From an uncultured Gemmatimonadota bacterium (lineage in GTDB: Bacteria > Gemmatimonadota > Gemmatimonadetes > Gemmatimonadales > Gemmatimonadaceae), in contig CAMLIT010000017.1 in NCBI GenBank assembly GCA_946480295.1, positions 1-51,340 on the forward strand: 51,340 bases of DNA, read 5' to 3'. Of the stretch, positions 15,251-24,543 are shown piece by piece (within the stretch, counting starts at the first letter, position 1; each line of letters starts with the position of its first letter). The translations under genes were made by a program, and so were the position numbers. A model generated the notes under the pieces. The model had not been told where the DNA came from, made no database searches, and saw nothing but the letters and a program-made list of their open reading frames with translations.

Positions 15251-16570
15251 ATGAATGGGACAGACGGGGTGAAGCGCATAGTCGTCCTGGGCGGCGGCTT
15301 CGGTGGCGTGGCGGCCGCGCGGGAGCTCGAGCGGCTCGTCGGGAGGAATCCCGACGTGGAGCTCACGCTCGTCAGCCGCGACAACTTCTTCGTCCTCACG
15401 CCGCTCCTCTTCGAGGCCTGCTCCGGTACGCTCGAGCTGCGGCACTGCGCCCAGCCCATCCGCCCCGCCCTGCGCCGCACGCGCTTCGTCGAGGGCACGG
15501 TGACCGAGGTGGACGTCGCTCGGCGCGTGGTGCACGCCGTGGCCGCCGAGGGGGGCGACGGCGCCGCGTACGAGCTGCCGTACGACCAGCTCGTCGTGGC
15601 GCTCGGCTCCTCGACGAATACGGCGCTCATCCCCGGCTCGACGGCGGCGTTCACCTTCAAGAGCATGGCCGACGCGCTGGTGCTGCGCAATCATCTCATC
15701 GAGCGCTTCGAGCGCGCCGACGCGGCGGCCGACCCGGCGGAGCGCCGCCGCCAGCTCACGATCGTCGTCATCGGCGGCGGGCTGGTCGGGGTCGAGCTGC
15801 TCGGCGAGTTGACCGCGTTCGCCGACGACATCCTGCGCTTCTATCCGCGCATCCGGCGCGACGAGGTGCGCTTCCATCTGTTCGAGGCGGGCACACGCAT
15901 CCTGCCGGAGCTCGATCCGCAGCTCGGTGAGGCCGCGACGCGCGTGCTTCGACGCCGGCAGGCGGACCTGCGCGCCTCGACGCCGGTGCGCGCGATCGAG
16001 CCGAGGTGCGTGCATCTCGCCGACGAGACGATTCCCGCCGCGACGATCGTGCTGGCGGCGGGCATCGTGCCGAGCGCCACCGCCGCGCGCATCGCCGTCG
16101 ATCACGACGCGCGGGGCCGGATCGTGGTGGATGCCGCGATGCGCAGTCGGAGCCACCCGGAGGTGTGGGCGCTCGGCGACTGCGCGTCCATCCCGGGACC
16201 CGACGGGCGCCCGTACCCCGCGCTCGCCCAGCACGCGACGCGGGAGGCACGCCAGGCCGCGCGCAACGTGATCGCCGCGATGGAAGGACGCGCGCCGGCG
16301 CCCTTCGTCTTCCGCACCCTTGGCACGATGGCCTCGCTCGGCCACTCGCGGGCGGTGGCCCAGGTGTTCGGCGCGCGGATCACCGGCTTCTTCGCATGGT
16401 GGCTCCGGCGCACGTACTACCTCTTCCAGATGCCGCGCTGGGACCGGCGGCTCCGCATCGTGCTCGATTGGACGATCGCGCTCTTCTTCCGCCCCGACAT
16501 CACGAAGATCGATCTGGCCGTCGAGCGGGAGCAGGCGCTGCGGAACGCCGCCGCCGGCATGGCGCGCTGA
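15251..16570 (+). CDS. ndh: Type II NADH:quinone oxidoreductase (NDH-2)
   Basis: 439 residues from the ATG at 15251. A single-subunit membrane-associated flavoprotein that passes electrons from NADH to quinone without proton pumping. The FAD site GGGFGG lies near residues 13-18, the second nucleotide site is IGGGLVGVELLGEL near 174-187, and the FAD-contact ALGDCA is near 309. The C-terminal segment (FFAWWLRRTYYLFQMPRWDRR) is the amphipathic membrane-binding part typical of NDH-2. It is divergent from the beta-CASP RNase gene. Confidence 0.88.
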   Translation: MNGTDGVKRIVVLGGGFGGVAAARELERLVGRNPDVELTLVSRDNFFVLTPLLFEACSGTLELRHCAQPIRPALRRTRFVEGTVTEVDVARRVVHAVAAEGGDGAAYELPYDQLVVALGSSTNTALIPGSTAAFTFKSMADALVLRNHLIERFERADAAADPAERRRQLTIVVIGGGLVGVELLGELTAFADDILRFYPRIRRDEVRFHLFEAGTRILPELDPQLGEAATRVLRRRQADLRASTPVRAIEPRCVHLADETIPAATIVLAAGIVPSATAARIAVDHDARGRIVVDAAMRSRSHPEVWALGDCASIPGPDGRPYPALAQHATREARQAARNVIAAMEGRAPAPFVFRTLGTMASLGHSRAVAQVFGARITGFFAWWLRRTYYLFQMPRWDRRLRIVLDWTIALFFRPDITKIDLAVEREQALRNAAAGMAR

Positions 16571-16644
16571 CCGTCAGACCGGGTTCCTATACTGCGCATG
16601 CCGAGGCAGGGGACGACGGCATCCGGTACGGAGAACTCGGAACG

Positions 16645-16899
16645 ATGGACATCGACAAGCTCGCCACCGGCCTTTCTGGCGCGATCGGCCGGACCCTCAA
16701 GCGCGTGTTCCTGGTCCAGCGCGACCGCGAGGAGTTCCAGCTCTTCCTCGTGTTCACGGACGGAACGCATTACGAGCTCTATGGCGCGGGGGCGCTCAGC
16801 GGCGCGCGGGGCGTGGACCGCGGCGACGATGACCACATCCGGGCGAACCTCTGCGACGATGCCGCGCTGCACGCGGAGGTCCCTCGCGTCGCCGTCTGA
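16645..16899 (+). CDS. Hypothetical 84-residue protein
   Basis: Starts at the ATG at 16645 with GGAG about 11 bases upstream and ends at a TGA before the convergent DUF4177-like gene. No family recognised. The centre (RVFLVQRDREEFQLFLVFTD and then GTHYELYG) looks like two beta-strands, and the C-terminal third is acidic (DRGDDDH). No signal peptide, cysteines or membrane helix stand out apart from one Cys. It lies 74 bases after the NDH-2 gene on the same strand and could share its transcript. Support is a good ribosome-binding site and protein-like composition. Confidence 0.6.
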   Translation: MDIDKLATGLSGAIGRTLKRVFLVQRDREEFQLFLVFTDGTHYELYGAGALSGARGVDRGDDDHIRANLCDDAALHAEVPRVAV

Positions 16900-16935
16900 C
16901 GGCGAGCGAGTCGCGGCCGGCGCGCTCGCTCGGCG

Positions 16936-17112
16936 CTAGGGCTCGCCCTCGCCCGGCCGCTGGAAGACGATCGTCAGGCGTCCGCCGTCCTGCGCCATCA
17001 TCGCGGGCTCCCAACCCCCGCGACTCCGCTCGTTCAGCAGGTCGGTGAGGGCGTCCTCGTCCTCGCGCGCGTGGCGCGTCAGTCGGAGGATGACCGCCTG
17101 GTATTCTTTCAT
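16936..17112 (-). CDS. Small DUF4177-like protein
   Basis: 58 residues from the ATG at 17112. The pattern [29 protein letters not shown] and LTIVFQRP matches the DUF4177 type: a short strand, a helix ending in GW, and a closing strand with F-R-P. Function unknown in the family. It is divergent from upp across only 27 bases, so the two promoters must overlap or lie inside the partner gene. Confidence 0.7.
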   Translation of the reverse strand: MKEYQAVILRLTRHAREDEDALTDLLNERSRGGWEPAMMAQDGGRLTIVFQRPGEGEP

Positions 17113-17139
17113 GCGCGCGAAATTACTAGCTTCCGGCCC

Positions 17140-17787
17140 ATGGACACCACCCCCGGCTTCGCCACCCTGCGCATCCTCGATCATCCGCTCATCCAGCACA
17201 AGATCACGATCCTGCGCGACCGCAACACGCCGACGAAGATCTTCAAGGAGCTGGTGGACGAGATCGCGATGCTGATGGCGTACGAGGCGACGAGCGACCT
17301 CACGCTGGAGCCGGCGGAGGTGGACACGCCGCTCGAGCACACGGTGGGACAGCGCGTCAGCGGGAAGAAGCTCACGCTCGTGCCCATCCTGCGCGCGGGG
17401 CTCGGGATGGTGGAGGGGATCTACCGCCTCGTCCCCGGCGCGCGCGTCGGACACATCGGGCTCTATCGGCGACACGATACGCTCGAGCCGGTGGACTACT
17501 ACTTCAAGGTGCCGAGCGACGCCGCCGAACGGGACTTCTTCCTGCTCGACCCGATGCTCGCCACCGGCGGCAGCGCGGTCGCGGCGGTGACGTCGCTCAA
17601 GCGCGCCGGCGCCACGCGCATCCGTTTCCTCTGCCTGGTCGCCGCGCCGGAGGGCGTCCGCCGCCTCGCCGAGGCGCACCCCGACGTCCTCGTGTACTGC
17701 GCCGCGCTCGATCGGGAGCTGAACGAGCACGGGTACATCCTGCCGGGGCTGGGAGACGCCGGGGATCGGTTGTTCGGGACGCGCTGA
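17140..17787 (+). CDS. upp: Uracil phosphoribosyltransferase
   Basis: 215 residues from the ATG at 17140 (in-frame starts further upstream only extend into the divergent gene). It converts uracil and PRPP to UMP in pyrimidine salvage. Marks: [13 protein letters not shown] at the N-terminus, [13 protein letters not shown] near 85, the PRPP loop [10 protein letters not shown] near 133-142, and the uracil-binding [17 protein letters not shown] at the C-terminus. Convergent with the DUF2225 gene 21 bases downstream. Confidence 0.94.
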   Translation: MDTTPGFATLRILDHPLIQHKITILRDRNTPTKIFKELVDEIAMLMAYEATSDLTLEPAEVDTPLEHTVGQRVSGKKLTLVPILRAGLGMVEGIYRLVPGARVGHIGLYRRHDTLEPVDYYFKVPSDAAERDFFLLDPMLATGGSAVAAVTSLKRAGATRIRFLCLVAAPEGVRRLAEAHPDVLVYCAALDRELNEHGYILPGLGDAGDRLFGTR

Positions 17788-17808
17788 TCGCCCGGCTCGC
17801 GCTCCGTC

Positions 17809-18462
17809 CTATCCAAACCACTCCCGCGGGCAATCCCGCTGCTGCCGCGCGGCGTCGATCACCCATTGCTGCGTCTGTTGATCGACGATCTCCGACGGCA
17901 CCTGGTCGAACCAGTGCTGCGCCAGCTTGCAGTCGCCGACACGCCGCCAGAGCTCACCCACCAGGTACGTCAGCACGGCCCGCTCGTCCCGCGCCACACC
18001 GTCGAAGCTGGACAGCGCCTCCTCGAACTTCCACGCCGCCTTCCGCCGGAAGAAGCGCTCCGCCTCGACGTCGCCCTCGTCCACGCAGCACCACGCGGCG
18101 CGCAGCAGGAGGTCGGCGATGTGCCGGGCTTCCATCCCCTGCCACTCCGATACCTTCGCCGCCGCCTCGTACTTCTCCGACCCGCTCAGCGTCCCCGTGG
18201 CGATCGCCGGCGCGAGTTCGTTCCACACCCGCTCCTTCAGGACGGGCGTGACCTCCGCCTCCTCCGTGAAATCGCGCTCCGAGCCCGAGTAGCCGCACCG
18301 ACTGCAGGTGTGGATCAGGTACGGAAGCGGCTGCGTGCCCGCGGCGCGCTCGTGAAAATCTGTTCGCTTCCCTCCGAAGGAGTTCGTCGACACGACCGCC
18401 TGCGACCGGAAGCGGTTTTCACATATCGGGCACTGAAGGTCGATTTGTTGAAGCGTCGTCAT
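17809..18462 (-). CDS. DUF2225 family zinc-ribbon protein
   Basis: 217 residues from the ATG at 18462, which has GGAG about 9 bases upstream; longer in-frame starts overlap non-family sequence. Two CxxC pairs (CPICENRF near residue 11, CSRCGYSG near 53) form a probable zinc ribbon, followed by helical repeats resembling TPRs (LLRAAWCCVDEGDVEAERFF, AVLTYLVGELWRRVGDCKLA). This matches DUF2225, whose role is unknown. Confidence 0.82.
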   Translation of the reverse strand: MTTLQQIDLQCPICENRFRSQAVVSTNSFGGKRTDFHERAAGTQPLPYLIHTCSRCGYSGSERDFTEEAEVTPVLKERVWNELAPAIATGTLSGSEKYEAAAKVSEWQGMEARHIADLLLRAAWCCVDEGDVEAERFFRRKAAWKFEEALSSFDGVARDERAVLTYLVGELWRRVGDCKLAQHWFDQVPSEIVDQQTQQWVIDAARQQRDCPREWFG

Positions 18463-18617
18463 GGATGAGTCTCCAACCGTGCTGCGTGCTGCTCGGGGGA
18501 GACGAAGGGGAAGAAGCATGCCAAGTACGGCGTCCGGGGCGCTCTTGTTCGCCCCTCCAGCCACCACTATCATTCCGCGTCCGAAAGTGCCGCGCCGCCT
18601 ACCCGCGCTCTGGTCGA

Positions 18618-19556
18618 ATGCTGATCAACCTGCTGCCCGATTTCTTTGCCGTTCTCGATAGCACAGATCGCGTCGCCGCCTACCAGAGCTACTTCGCCGC
18701 ACACCGCCCCCTCCTCGAAGCGTACTGGCACAACTACGTCATCGATCCGGACACCCCGCACTTCCAGGACGTCGTCCGCGCCACGGTGACCGCCGATCGA
18801 TCCGACCTGCGCGCCATGCTCGCGCGCACGGACGTCATCGCCCTCGCCCGCTCCGCCGAGCAACAATGTGCCCAGCTCCTCGACCTCGACGTGGACGTCG
18901 ACGTCGTGCTGATGGTCGGCGTCGGCGCCGCGAACGCCGGGGAGCTCGTGGTCGACGGCCGCGGCATCGCGTTCATCTGTCTCGAGCACTTCACCGGCGC
19001 GCCGAACCCCGAGACCGAGGGGCTCGGGATCGACCCGGAGCTCATCCCGCTCTGGCTCTCGCACGAGATCGCGCACGCCGTGCGCTACACGTCCCCCGCG
19101 AGCCGCAGCGAGTTGCACGACGCGGTCGTCCGCGCCGGCGGGAACTACTCGTACTGGGAGACGGGGCGCCACGTGCGCCTGCTCGAGCTGCTCGTGAACG
19201 AGGGGCTCTCCGTGCACGTGTCGCAGGCGGTGAGCCCCGGCCATGCCGCGTGGGAGTACTTCGGCTACGGCCGGCGCCAGTACGCGCGGGTGCGCGAGCT
19301 GGAGGGGGTGATGGCGCGCGCCGCGGCGCAGGACTTCGACCGCGCCGGCCTCGGCCTGCGGCTCAAGTATCTCTCGGGCGGCATGAGCGACGACGCGCGC
19401 ACGGTGGACCGCTACGTCCTGCCGGAGCGGTGCGGCTACTACCTCGGCGCGCGCCTCTGCGACGCCGCCATCGAGGCACACGGCCTCTCGTGGGCGGTGC
19501 GCGCCAGCGCCGACGAGATCTCCGCCCTCTCCCGCACCGCCGCGGCGACCGCCTGA
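18618..19556 (+). CDS. DUF2268-like zinc peptidase-type protein
   Basis: 312 residues from the ATG at 18618. It has a zincin motif HEIAHAV near residues 151-157 and a downstream NEGLSVHVSQ (about 192-201) that would supply the glutamate third ligand, the layout of the DUF2268 predicted Zn-proteases. No signal peptide or membrane helix is visible, so it is probably cytosolic. Its stop codon overlaps the start of the next gene by one base (TGATG), so the two products are probably made together. Confidence 0.72.
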   Translation: MLINLLPDFFAVLDSTDRVAAYQSYFAAHRPLLEAYWHNYVIDPDTPHFQDVVRATVTADRSDLRAMLARTDVIALARSAEQQCAQLLDLDVDVDVVLMVGVGAANAGELVVDGRGIAFICLEHFTGAPNPETEGLGIDPELIPLWLSHEIAHAVRYTSPASRSELHDAVVRAGGNYSYWETGRHVRLLELLVNEGLSVHVSQAVSPGHAAWEYFGYGRRQYARVRELEGVMARAAAQDFDRAGLGLRLKYLSGGMSDDARTVDRYVLPERCGYYLGARLCDAAIEAHGLSWAVRASADEISALSRTAAATA

Positions 19557-19780
19557 TGCCTGACGAGCGTCCCCGGGGCGCCCGCGCGAGCGGCGAGTTC
19601 CCGCACGACCGGCGCGCGAACATCGTGCTCCGCGAGCTGCTCGACGAGCTGCTCCAGCTCACGCGCCACCTGTCGCACCAGGCGAAGACGATGGATCCCG
19701 CCGAGCTCGCCTACGCCCGCGAGCGCATGGAGTGGCTCGGCGACGAGATCTGGGACGTCGTCACGAAAGCGAAGCCCTGA
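19556..19780 (+). CDS. Hypothetical 74-residue helical protein
   Basis: Starts at the ATG at 19556 inside the TGATG junction with the zinc-peptidase-like gene, a strong sign of a real, coupled gene. Basic N-terminus (ERPRGARASG), then predicted helices NIVLRELLDELLQLTRHLSH and DPAELAYARERMEWLGDEIW. No family recognised. It may act with its upstream partner. Confidence 0.65.
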   Translation: MPDERPRGARASGEFPHDRRANIVLRELLDELLQLTRHLSHQAKTMDPAELAYARERMEWLGDEIWDVVTKAKP

Positions 19781-19800
19781 GGCGGCGCGCCCCGCGCTGC

Positions 19801-21213
19801 CTACTTCCCCACGCAGAAGCGGCGAAACACCTGGTCGAGCACATCCTCGACGTCGACCGCGCCGATCAGCTCCTCCAGCACCGCGACCGCCGAGCGCAGG
19901 TGCACGGCGGCCACCGTCGCCGGCAGCCGCTCCTCCTGCCACGCGACCCGGAAGAGCTCCAGCTCCTCGCGCGCGCGCTCGATGGCATCACGATGGCGGG
20001 CCTGCGTGAGGATCGGCGCGTCCAGCGACGGTGAGCCCGCGCTGCGCGAGATGACCTCGCCGATGCACCGCTCGAGCTCCCGCACGCCGCTCCCCGACTC
20101 CGCGCTCGTCGCCACCACCGCGGCCACCCGCGTGTCCCGGCGCAGCGCCTCGAGCTCCTCGTCCACGATCGGGCGGAGGTCGGCCTTGGTCCGCACGGCG
20201 ATGACCGGCGCGCCCGGGCCCGTGCGTGCGACGACGGCGGCGACCGCGTCGCGCACCGATGCGGGGTCGTCGCCGCACGCGAGCGCGACCGCCGCGCGGC
20301 CGAGATAGTCCGCGCTCACCTCCACCCCGAGCCGCTCCACCGCGTCGTGCGTCTCGCGCAGGCCGGCCGTGTCCACCAGCCGGAGGGGCCAGCTTCCGCC
20401 GTCCACCACCGCCTCGATGGCGTCGCGCGTCGTGCCGGGGATGTCGGTGACGATCGCCCGGCTGCGGCCGACGAGGGCGTTGAACAGAGAGGACTTCCCC
20501 ACGTTAGGCGCGCCCGCCAGCACGACGAGCGCGCCCTCGCGCACGAGCTCCCCGCCGCGCGCCGTCGCCAGCAGTCCCTCCAGCGACGCCCCCGCGCGCG
20601 CCACCGCGTCGAGCACGCGCGTCGCCGGCACGGGCCCGTCGTCCTCCTCGGGGAAGTCGATGTCGTACGCGACGAGCGCCTCGATCGCCAGCACCTCGTC
20701 GCGCAGGGCGAGCACGCGGCGCGAGAGCCCTCCGTCGAGCTGGCCAAGCGCGACGTGCTGCGCCGCACGCGAGCTCGCGTCGATGAGATCGCCGATCGCC
20801 TCCGCCTGGAGCACGTCGAGCTTCCCGGCGAGCACGGCGCGCCTGGTGAACTCGCCGCCCAGCGCGGGGCGGGCGCCCCTTTCCACGAGCGCGGCGAGCA
20901 CCGTCGCCGGCACCACCGCGCCGCCATGCGTGCTGATCTCGACCATGTCCTCGCCGGTGAACGAGGCGGGCGCGTCGTAGCGCACCACGATGCCGCGGTC
21001 GAGCACCACGCCCTGCGCGTCGTGCAGCGCCGTCAGCACGGCCTCGCGCGCGCGCTCGGGGAAGCGCGCGGCGGCGTCGCGCACGATCGCGTGCGCGCGC
21101 GGGCCGCTCACGCGCAGGAGCGACAGGGCGCCCCGCCCCGCGGGCGTCGCCAGCGCCACGATCGTGTCCTCGGCGCCGGCGAGGGCGCGCGCGGCATCAG
21201 CCGGCGCGGTCAT
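19801..21213 (-). CDS. mnmE: tRNA modification GTPase MnmE
   Basis: 470 residues from the ATG at 21213. With MnmG it makes the 5-carboxymethylaminomethyl group on U34 of tRNAs. The N-terminal THF-binding domain includes LLRVSGPRAHAI and GEFTRRAVLAGKLDVLQAEA. The G domain has GAPNVGKSSLFN (P-loop), DIPGTTRD and DTAGLRE; the usual NKxD position reads RTKAD, a slight variant. The C-terminus ends in FCVGK, the conserved cysteine motif. The start overlaps the upstream MBL gene by 17 bp, and the gene is the last member of the rpmH-rnpA-yidD-yidC run. Confidence 0.95.
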   Translation of the reverse strand: MTAPADAARALAGAEDTIVALATPAGRGALSLLRVSGPRAHAIVRDAAARFPERAREAVLTALHDAQGVVLDRGIVVRYDAPASFTGEDMVEISTHGGAVVPATVLAALVERGARPALGGEFTRRAVLAGKLDVLQAEAIGDLIDASSRAAQHVALGQLDGGLSRRVLALRDEVLAIEALVAYDIDFPEEDDGPVPATRVLDAVARAGASLEGLLATARGGELVREGALVVLAGAPNVGKSSLFNALVGRSRAIVTDIPGTTRDAIEAVVDGGSWPLRLVDTAGLRETHDAVERLGVEVSADYLGRAAVALACGDDPASVRDAVAAVVARTGPGAPVIAVRTKADLRPIVDEELEALRRDTRVAAVVATSAESGSGVRELERCIGEVISRSAGSPSLDAPILTQARHRDAIERAREELELFRVAWQEERLPATVAAVHLRSAVAVLEELIGAVDVEDVLDQVFRRFCVGK

Positions 21214-22021
21214 GTCGTCGCCCACCACCGCCGCCCGCCGCGTCGCGGGGGTGCAGCTCCAGCGACTCCCCGGGCTCGAGGATCCGGACCGCATCGCTCA
21301 GGTGGTGCGTCCGGAGCACCTCGCGCAGCCGGTTGATCGCGTCGTGCGCCGTCGCCGTCACGTGGCGAAAGGTGCCCCAGTGATACGGCACCAGCACGCG
21401 GGCGCGCAGCCGCTCGAACAGCGCGAGGGCATCCTGGTGAGTGAGATGGCCGCGCCGGAAGCCGGGCTTCCACCACGGCGCCCACCCGATCGGCAGCAGC
21501 GCGAGGTCGAGCTGCCGGCCGGCGGGCGCGAGGGAACGCTCCGACAGCTCGTGCGTGTCCGCCCGGAGCGCGGTGTCGCCGGCGAAGAAGCAGCTCTCCA
21601 CGCCCGTGTCGAGGAGGTACATGTTGGCCGCGCTGCGCCACCGGTCGAAGCCGTACCGGTTGCCGCGGTGCGTCGCCTCGGCGGCGCGCACGAGCACGCC
21701 CCCGATCTCGGCGGTGCCGCCCGGCGCCAGCTCCTCGGCGTGACCGTAGCCGAGCCGGCGGAGCCACCGCGCGATCACGGGGGGCGCGTACAGCGGCACG
21801 TCGTTCGGCAGCCGGTCGAGCGACGCGAACGACAGGTGGTCGGCGTGCGCGTGCGTGAGGAGGAACGCGTCGATCTTCGGCAGCTCCTCGAGCGGGATGC
21901 CCGGCGCGCTGACCCGCGGCAGGATGCGTCCGAGCCGCGGGTCGAAGTTCGGGTCGGTGAGGATGCGCGCGCCCCCCAGCTCCAGGAGCAGTGTCGCGTG
22001 TCCGATGTACGTGACCTTCAC
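21197..22021 (-). CDS. MBL-fold metal-dependent hydrolase (UlaG / NAPE-PLD-like)
   Basis: 274 residues. Begins MKVTYIGHATLLLELGG, with metal motif THAHADHLS near residues 56-64, a later histidine in EATHRGNRYGFD, aspartate in FFAGDTALRAD and PYHWGTF near the C-terminus. These match the UlaG/NAPE-PLD branch of the lactamase fold. Substrate unknown. It sits between yidC and mnmE and overlaps mnmE by 17 bp. A Gly-rich C-terminal tail (AAGGGGGRRHD) is probably unstructured. Confidence 0.83.
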   Translation of the reverse strand: MKVTYIGHATLLLELGGARILTDPNFDPRLGRILPRVSAPGIPLEELPKIDAFLLTHAHADHLSFASLDRLPNDVPLYAPPVIARWLRRLGYGHAEELAPGGTAEIGGVLVRAAEATHRGNRYGFDRWRSAANMYLLDTGVESCFFAGDTALRADTHELSERSLAPAGRQLDLALLPIGWAPWWKPGFRRGHLTHQDALALFERLRARVLVPYHWGTFRHVTATAHDAINRLREVLRTHHLSDAVRILEPGESLELHPRDAAGGGGGRRHDRAG

Positions 22022-22042
22022 GCCAGACTCACCTCCCCGACA

Positions 22043-23749
22043 CTATTTCGGCGATCGCCCTCCGCCGCCCCCGCGGCCGACGCCGGCCTTCGCGCGCTCG
22101 TTGGCGATCATCCACTGCTGCGGCAGCGCGGCGAGGTTCTGCACCGCGTAGTACAGGTTCAGCCCCGACGGGAAGTTCAGGAACATCACCGTGAACATCG
22201 CGGGCATCACGTAGGCCATCATCTTCGACTGCGGATTCGGCGGCACGTTCCGCATGCCGATCCACGACAGCACGAACATCGACGCGCCCATCACGATCGG
22301 CGTGATGTAGAACGGATCCTTCATCGCGAGGTCCGGCAGCCAGAGGAAGGATACCCCGCGCAGCTCGATCGTGTTCTCGAAGACGAAGTACAGCGCGAAC
22401 AGGATCGGCATCGGCAGGAGCATCGGCAGGCAGCCCATCATCGGGCTGAAGGGGCTCATCCCGTGCTCCTGGTACACCTTCATGATCGCTTCGCGCTGCT
22501 TCTCCGGCTCCGTCTTGTAGCGCTTCTGGAGCTCGGCCAGCTCCGGCTGCAGCCGCTGCATCTTGATGCTGCTCCGCATCGCGCTCTGGTTCAGCGGCCA
22601 GAGAATGAGCCGGATCAGGACGCCGAGGAGGATGAGCACCCAGCCGTAGTTCACCTGGAGGATGCGCTTCATCCAGAGCAGGACGCGCATCACGATCACG
22701 GCGAAGGGCTGCACGACCGCGTGCAGCCACCCGGCGTACGGGTTGACCTGATCGAGGTCGTTGCCGAGCGCGCGGAGGCGATCGAACTCCTGCGGCCCGG
22801 TGTACAGGTCGAAGGCGACGCTGGCGCCCTGCATCGGCAGCACGGCGACGCCGGACGCCGCCGGCATGATCTTGCCGGCGCGCGGGCCGCCCTGCATGCG
22901 GAGCGCGGTGAAGCCCTGGTTCGGCGCGAGGAGCGCGACGAGGAAGTACTTGTTGCGCACCGACACCCACCTGTCCGGGCCACTGTCCGTGCGCACGACC
23001 GTGCTGTCCAGCTTGCGGAAGTCGACGCTCGTCGGCGACTCGCGCTCCGGCTTGTAGACGAAGGCGAGGTGATTGAGGTCGTCCGCGGTGTCCGCCTCCT
23101 GCGACTGCAGCCCGGCGGGGAGCGTGACGAGGAGCTGGCTCCGCGCCGGCGCGTTCTCCACCGTGCCCCGGACCTGCACGAGATACCGATTCGTCGGGTC
23201 GGCGGGGATGGTGTAGGTGAGCGCGACGGCGTGCCCGGCGGCGGTTCCGCGGAAGGTGACCGTCGGCGAGCCATCCGGCGCGCGGCCGGAGGTCGCGGTG
23301 AGCGCCACCGAGTCGAGGCTCACCGTGTCCGTCCCGAGCACGAGCCGGTAGCCGAGGAGAGCGCCGCGCGAGGAGACGAGGGTGACCGGGCCGTCAGCGG
23401 GCCGACGCGAGCGGTAGTCGGCGAGGCGCGCGAACAGCGGCGCGGCGCCGCGCGAGGTGAAGGCGTACGTCGCCTTCGGGCCGCGCACCGTCGTCGTGTC
23501 GGCGGGGAGCGACTCGTTTGGCGCGGCTGCGGCGGCCGTCGCGGGCTGCACCGCGGGGCGGGCGGGCGCCGCGGCGACCACGGGTGCCGCCGCCGCGGTC
23601 TGCGCCTGCGTGGTGGCGCCGCGAGCGTGGAGGCTGTCGGTCACCGCCGGCGGCCGCTGCGGAGCGCGGTGCGCCGACGGAAAGAGATACGGCGTCAGCA
23701 CGATCACCAGGGCGGTGAGCAGCAACGCCAGGAAGGTCCTCTTGTCCAT
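22043..23749 (-). CDS. yidC: Membrane protein insertase YidC (long form)
   Basis: 568 residues. The N-terminal membrane anchor is MDKRTFLALLLTALVIVLTPYLF. An Ala/Pro-rich linker and a large periplasmic P1 domain (about 70-340) follow, with the 60KD-IMP membrane domain at the C-terminus (about 360-555: LIRLILWPLNQSAMRSSIKM, SPFSPMMGCLPMLLPMPILF, LNFPSGLNLYYAVQN). The P1 domain is a Gram-negative trait. The C-terminus has a short Gly/Arg-rich tail (GRGGGGGRSPK). Directly downstream of yidD, the usual operon partner. Confidence 0.96.
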   Translation of the reverse strand: MDKRTFLALLLTALVIVLTPYLFPSAHRAPQRPPAVTDSLHARGATTQAQTAAAAPVVAAAPARPAVQPATAAAAAPNESLPADTTTVRGPKATYAFTSRGAAPLFARLADYRSRRPADGPVTLVSSRGALLGYRLVLGTDTVSLDSVALTATSGRAPDGSPTVTFRGTAAGHAVALTYTIPADPTNRYLVQVRGTVENAPARSQLLVTLPAGLQSQEADTADDLNHLAFVYKPERESPTSVDFRKLDSTVVRTDSGPDRWVSVRNKYFLVALLAPNQGFTALRMQGGPRAGKIMPAASGVAVLPMQGASVAFDLYTGPQEFDRLRALGNDLDQVNPYAGWLHAVVQPFAVIVMRVLLWMKRILQVNYGWVLILLGVLIRLILWPLNQSAMRSSIKMQRLQPELAELQKRYKTEPEKQREAIMKVYQEHGMSPFSPMMGCLPMLLPMPILFALYFVFENTIELRGVSFLWLPDLAMKDPFYITPIVMGASMFVLSWIGMRNVPPNPQSKMMAYVMPAMFTVMFLNFPSGLNLYYAVQNLAALPQQWMIANERAKAGVGRGGGGGRSPK

Positions 23750-23766
23750 GCAGTACGGAAGGTGCG

Positions 23767-23976
23767 CTAGGGAACCGGATCGTAGCCGCCGGGGCGGAAC
23801 GGGTGACAGCGTCCGATGCGGCGAATGGCGAGCCAGCTACCGCGCAGAGCGCCGTGTCGCTGCAGCGCCTCGACCGCGTAGGCGGAGCAACTCGGATAAT
23901 AGCGACACGAGCTAGGCAGCAGTGGCGAGAGCACGACCTGGTACGCGCGCACGAGCAGGATGAGCAGCGTACGCAT
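23767..23976 (-). CDS. yidD: Membrane protein insertion efficiency factor YidD
   Basis: 69 residues with the family pattern [23 protein letters not shown] and a basic tail ([18 protein letters not shown]). A small membrane-associated protein that helps YidC-dependent insertion. Its ATG overlaps the rnpA stop by one base (TGATG), so it is coupled to rnpA, and yidC follows 17 bases later. Confidence 0.93.
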   Translation of the reverse strand: MRTLLILLVRAYQVVLSPLLPSSCRYYPSCSAYAVEALQRHGALRGSWLAIRRIGRCHPFRPGGYDPVP

Positions 23977-24413
23977 CAGGCGGCACCGAGCGGACGGCCG
24001 AGCGTGGCGCGCACGCGCTCGACCTCGTCGCCGAGCGTGTCGAACGAGGCGCCGTAGGTGTGGCGGCTCGCGCGGATCACCACGTCCAGCGGCGGCAGCG
24101 CGCGCAGCAGCCGCAGGCGGACCAGCTCGCGGAGCTGCCGCTTGAGGCGATTGCGTCGTACCGCAGTCTGGTTGGCTTTCGGCACCACCAGTCCGACCCG
24201 TGGATGGGCGAGAGGGGAAGCGATGGCCCGGACGTCGAGATGCGCGGTCCGGATTCGCTTCCCCTTTCGAAGGACGTGCTCGATGTCCGCTCCCCGCGTG
24301 AGCCGGTAGGCGCGCGGGTAGCTGAAGTCCGGGTTATGCGCCGGCGTACTTGCTAGGCAGTTTGACGGTGAGGCGCTTGCGGCCCTTCTTGCGGCGACGG
24401 CTGAGGACTTCAC
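23976..24413 (-). CDS. rnpA: Ribonuclease P protein component, start codon inside rpmH
   Basis: The conserved part is unmistakable: [37 protein letters not shown] (RNR motif), then [13 protein letters not shown]. It supplies the protein subunit of RNase P for tRNA 5' processing; the RNA subunit is also in this window. Between the rpmH stop (24334) and the first conserved residues there is no ATG, GTG or TTG in frame. The frame continues through the whole of rpmH to a TTG at 24572. The first usable in-frame start is GTG at 24413, inside rpmH, giving 145 residues with an about 30-residue extension and a weak ribosome site. The TTG at 24572 overlaps the probable rpmH promoter and is unlikely. 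The start is therefore uncertain; the gene itself is not. Confidence 0.85.
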   Translation of the reverse strand: MKSSAVAARRAASASPSNCLASTPAHNPDFSYPRAYRLTRGADIEHVLRKGKRIRTAHLDVRAIASPLAHPRVGLVVPKANQTAVRRNRLKRQLRELVRLRLLRALPPLDVVIRASRHTYGASFDTLGDEVERVRATLGRPLGAA

Positions 24414-24498
24414 GCCCCCACTTCGTGGCCATGCGGGTCCGGAAGCCGTGCGTCCGGATGCGCCGCTTGTTACGAGGGCGGTAGGTGGGCTTGCCCAT
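24334..24498 (-). CDS. rpmH: 50S ribosomal protein L34
   Basis: 54 residues beginning [13 protein letters not shown], with RTHGFRTRM and [12 protein letters not shown], the L34 signature; slightly long at the C-terminus (LPSKYAGA). GGAG lies 6 bases before the ATG at 24498. The gene is entirely covered by the rnpA reading frame on the same strand in another phase. It heads the rpmH-rnpA-yidD-yidC-MBL-mnmE run, divergent from dnaA. Confidence 0.96.
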   Translation of the reverse strand: MGKPTYRPRNKRRIRTHGFRTRMATKWGREVLSRRRKKGRKRLTVKLPSKYAGA

Positions 24499-24543
24499 GG
24501 AAAACTCCGAAGAACGGTCAGACGGGAAATGTGCAGAACGGTA

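Noticed and set aside
20990..23770. 926-codon open frame on the plus strand opposite yidC/mnmE
   Set aside because: Composition is Arg/His/Asp/Val-rich shadow sequence of the GC-rich genes on the other strand, and it runs across several gene boundaries.
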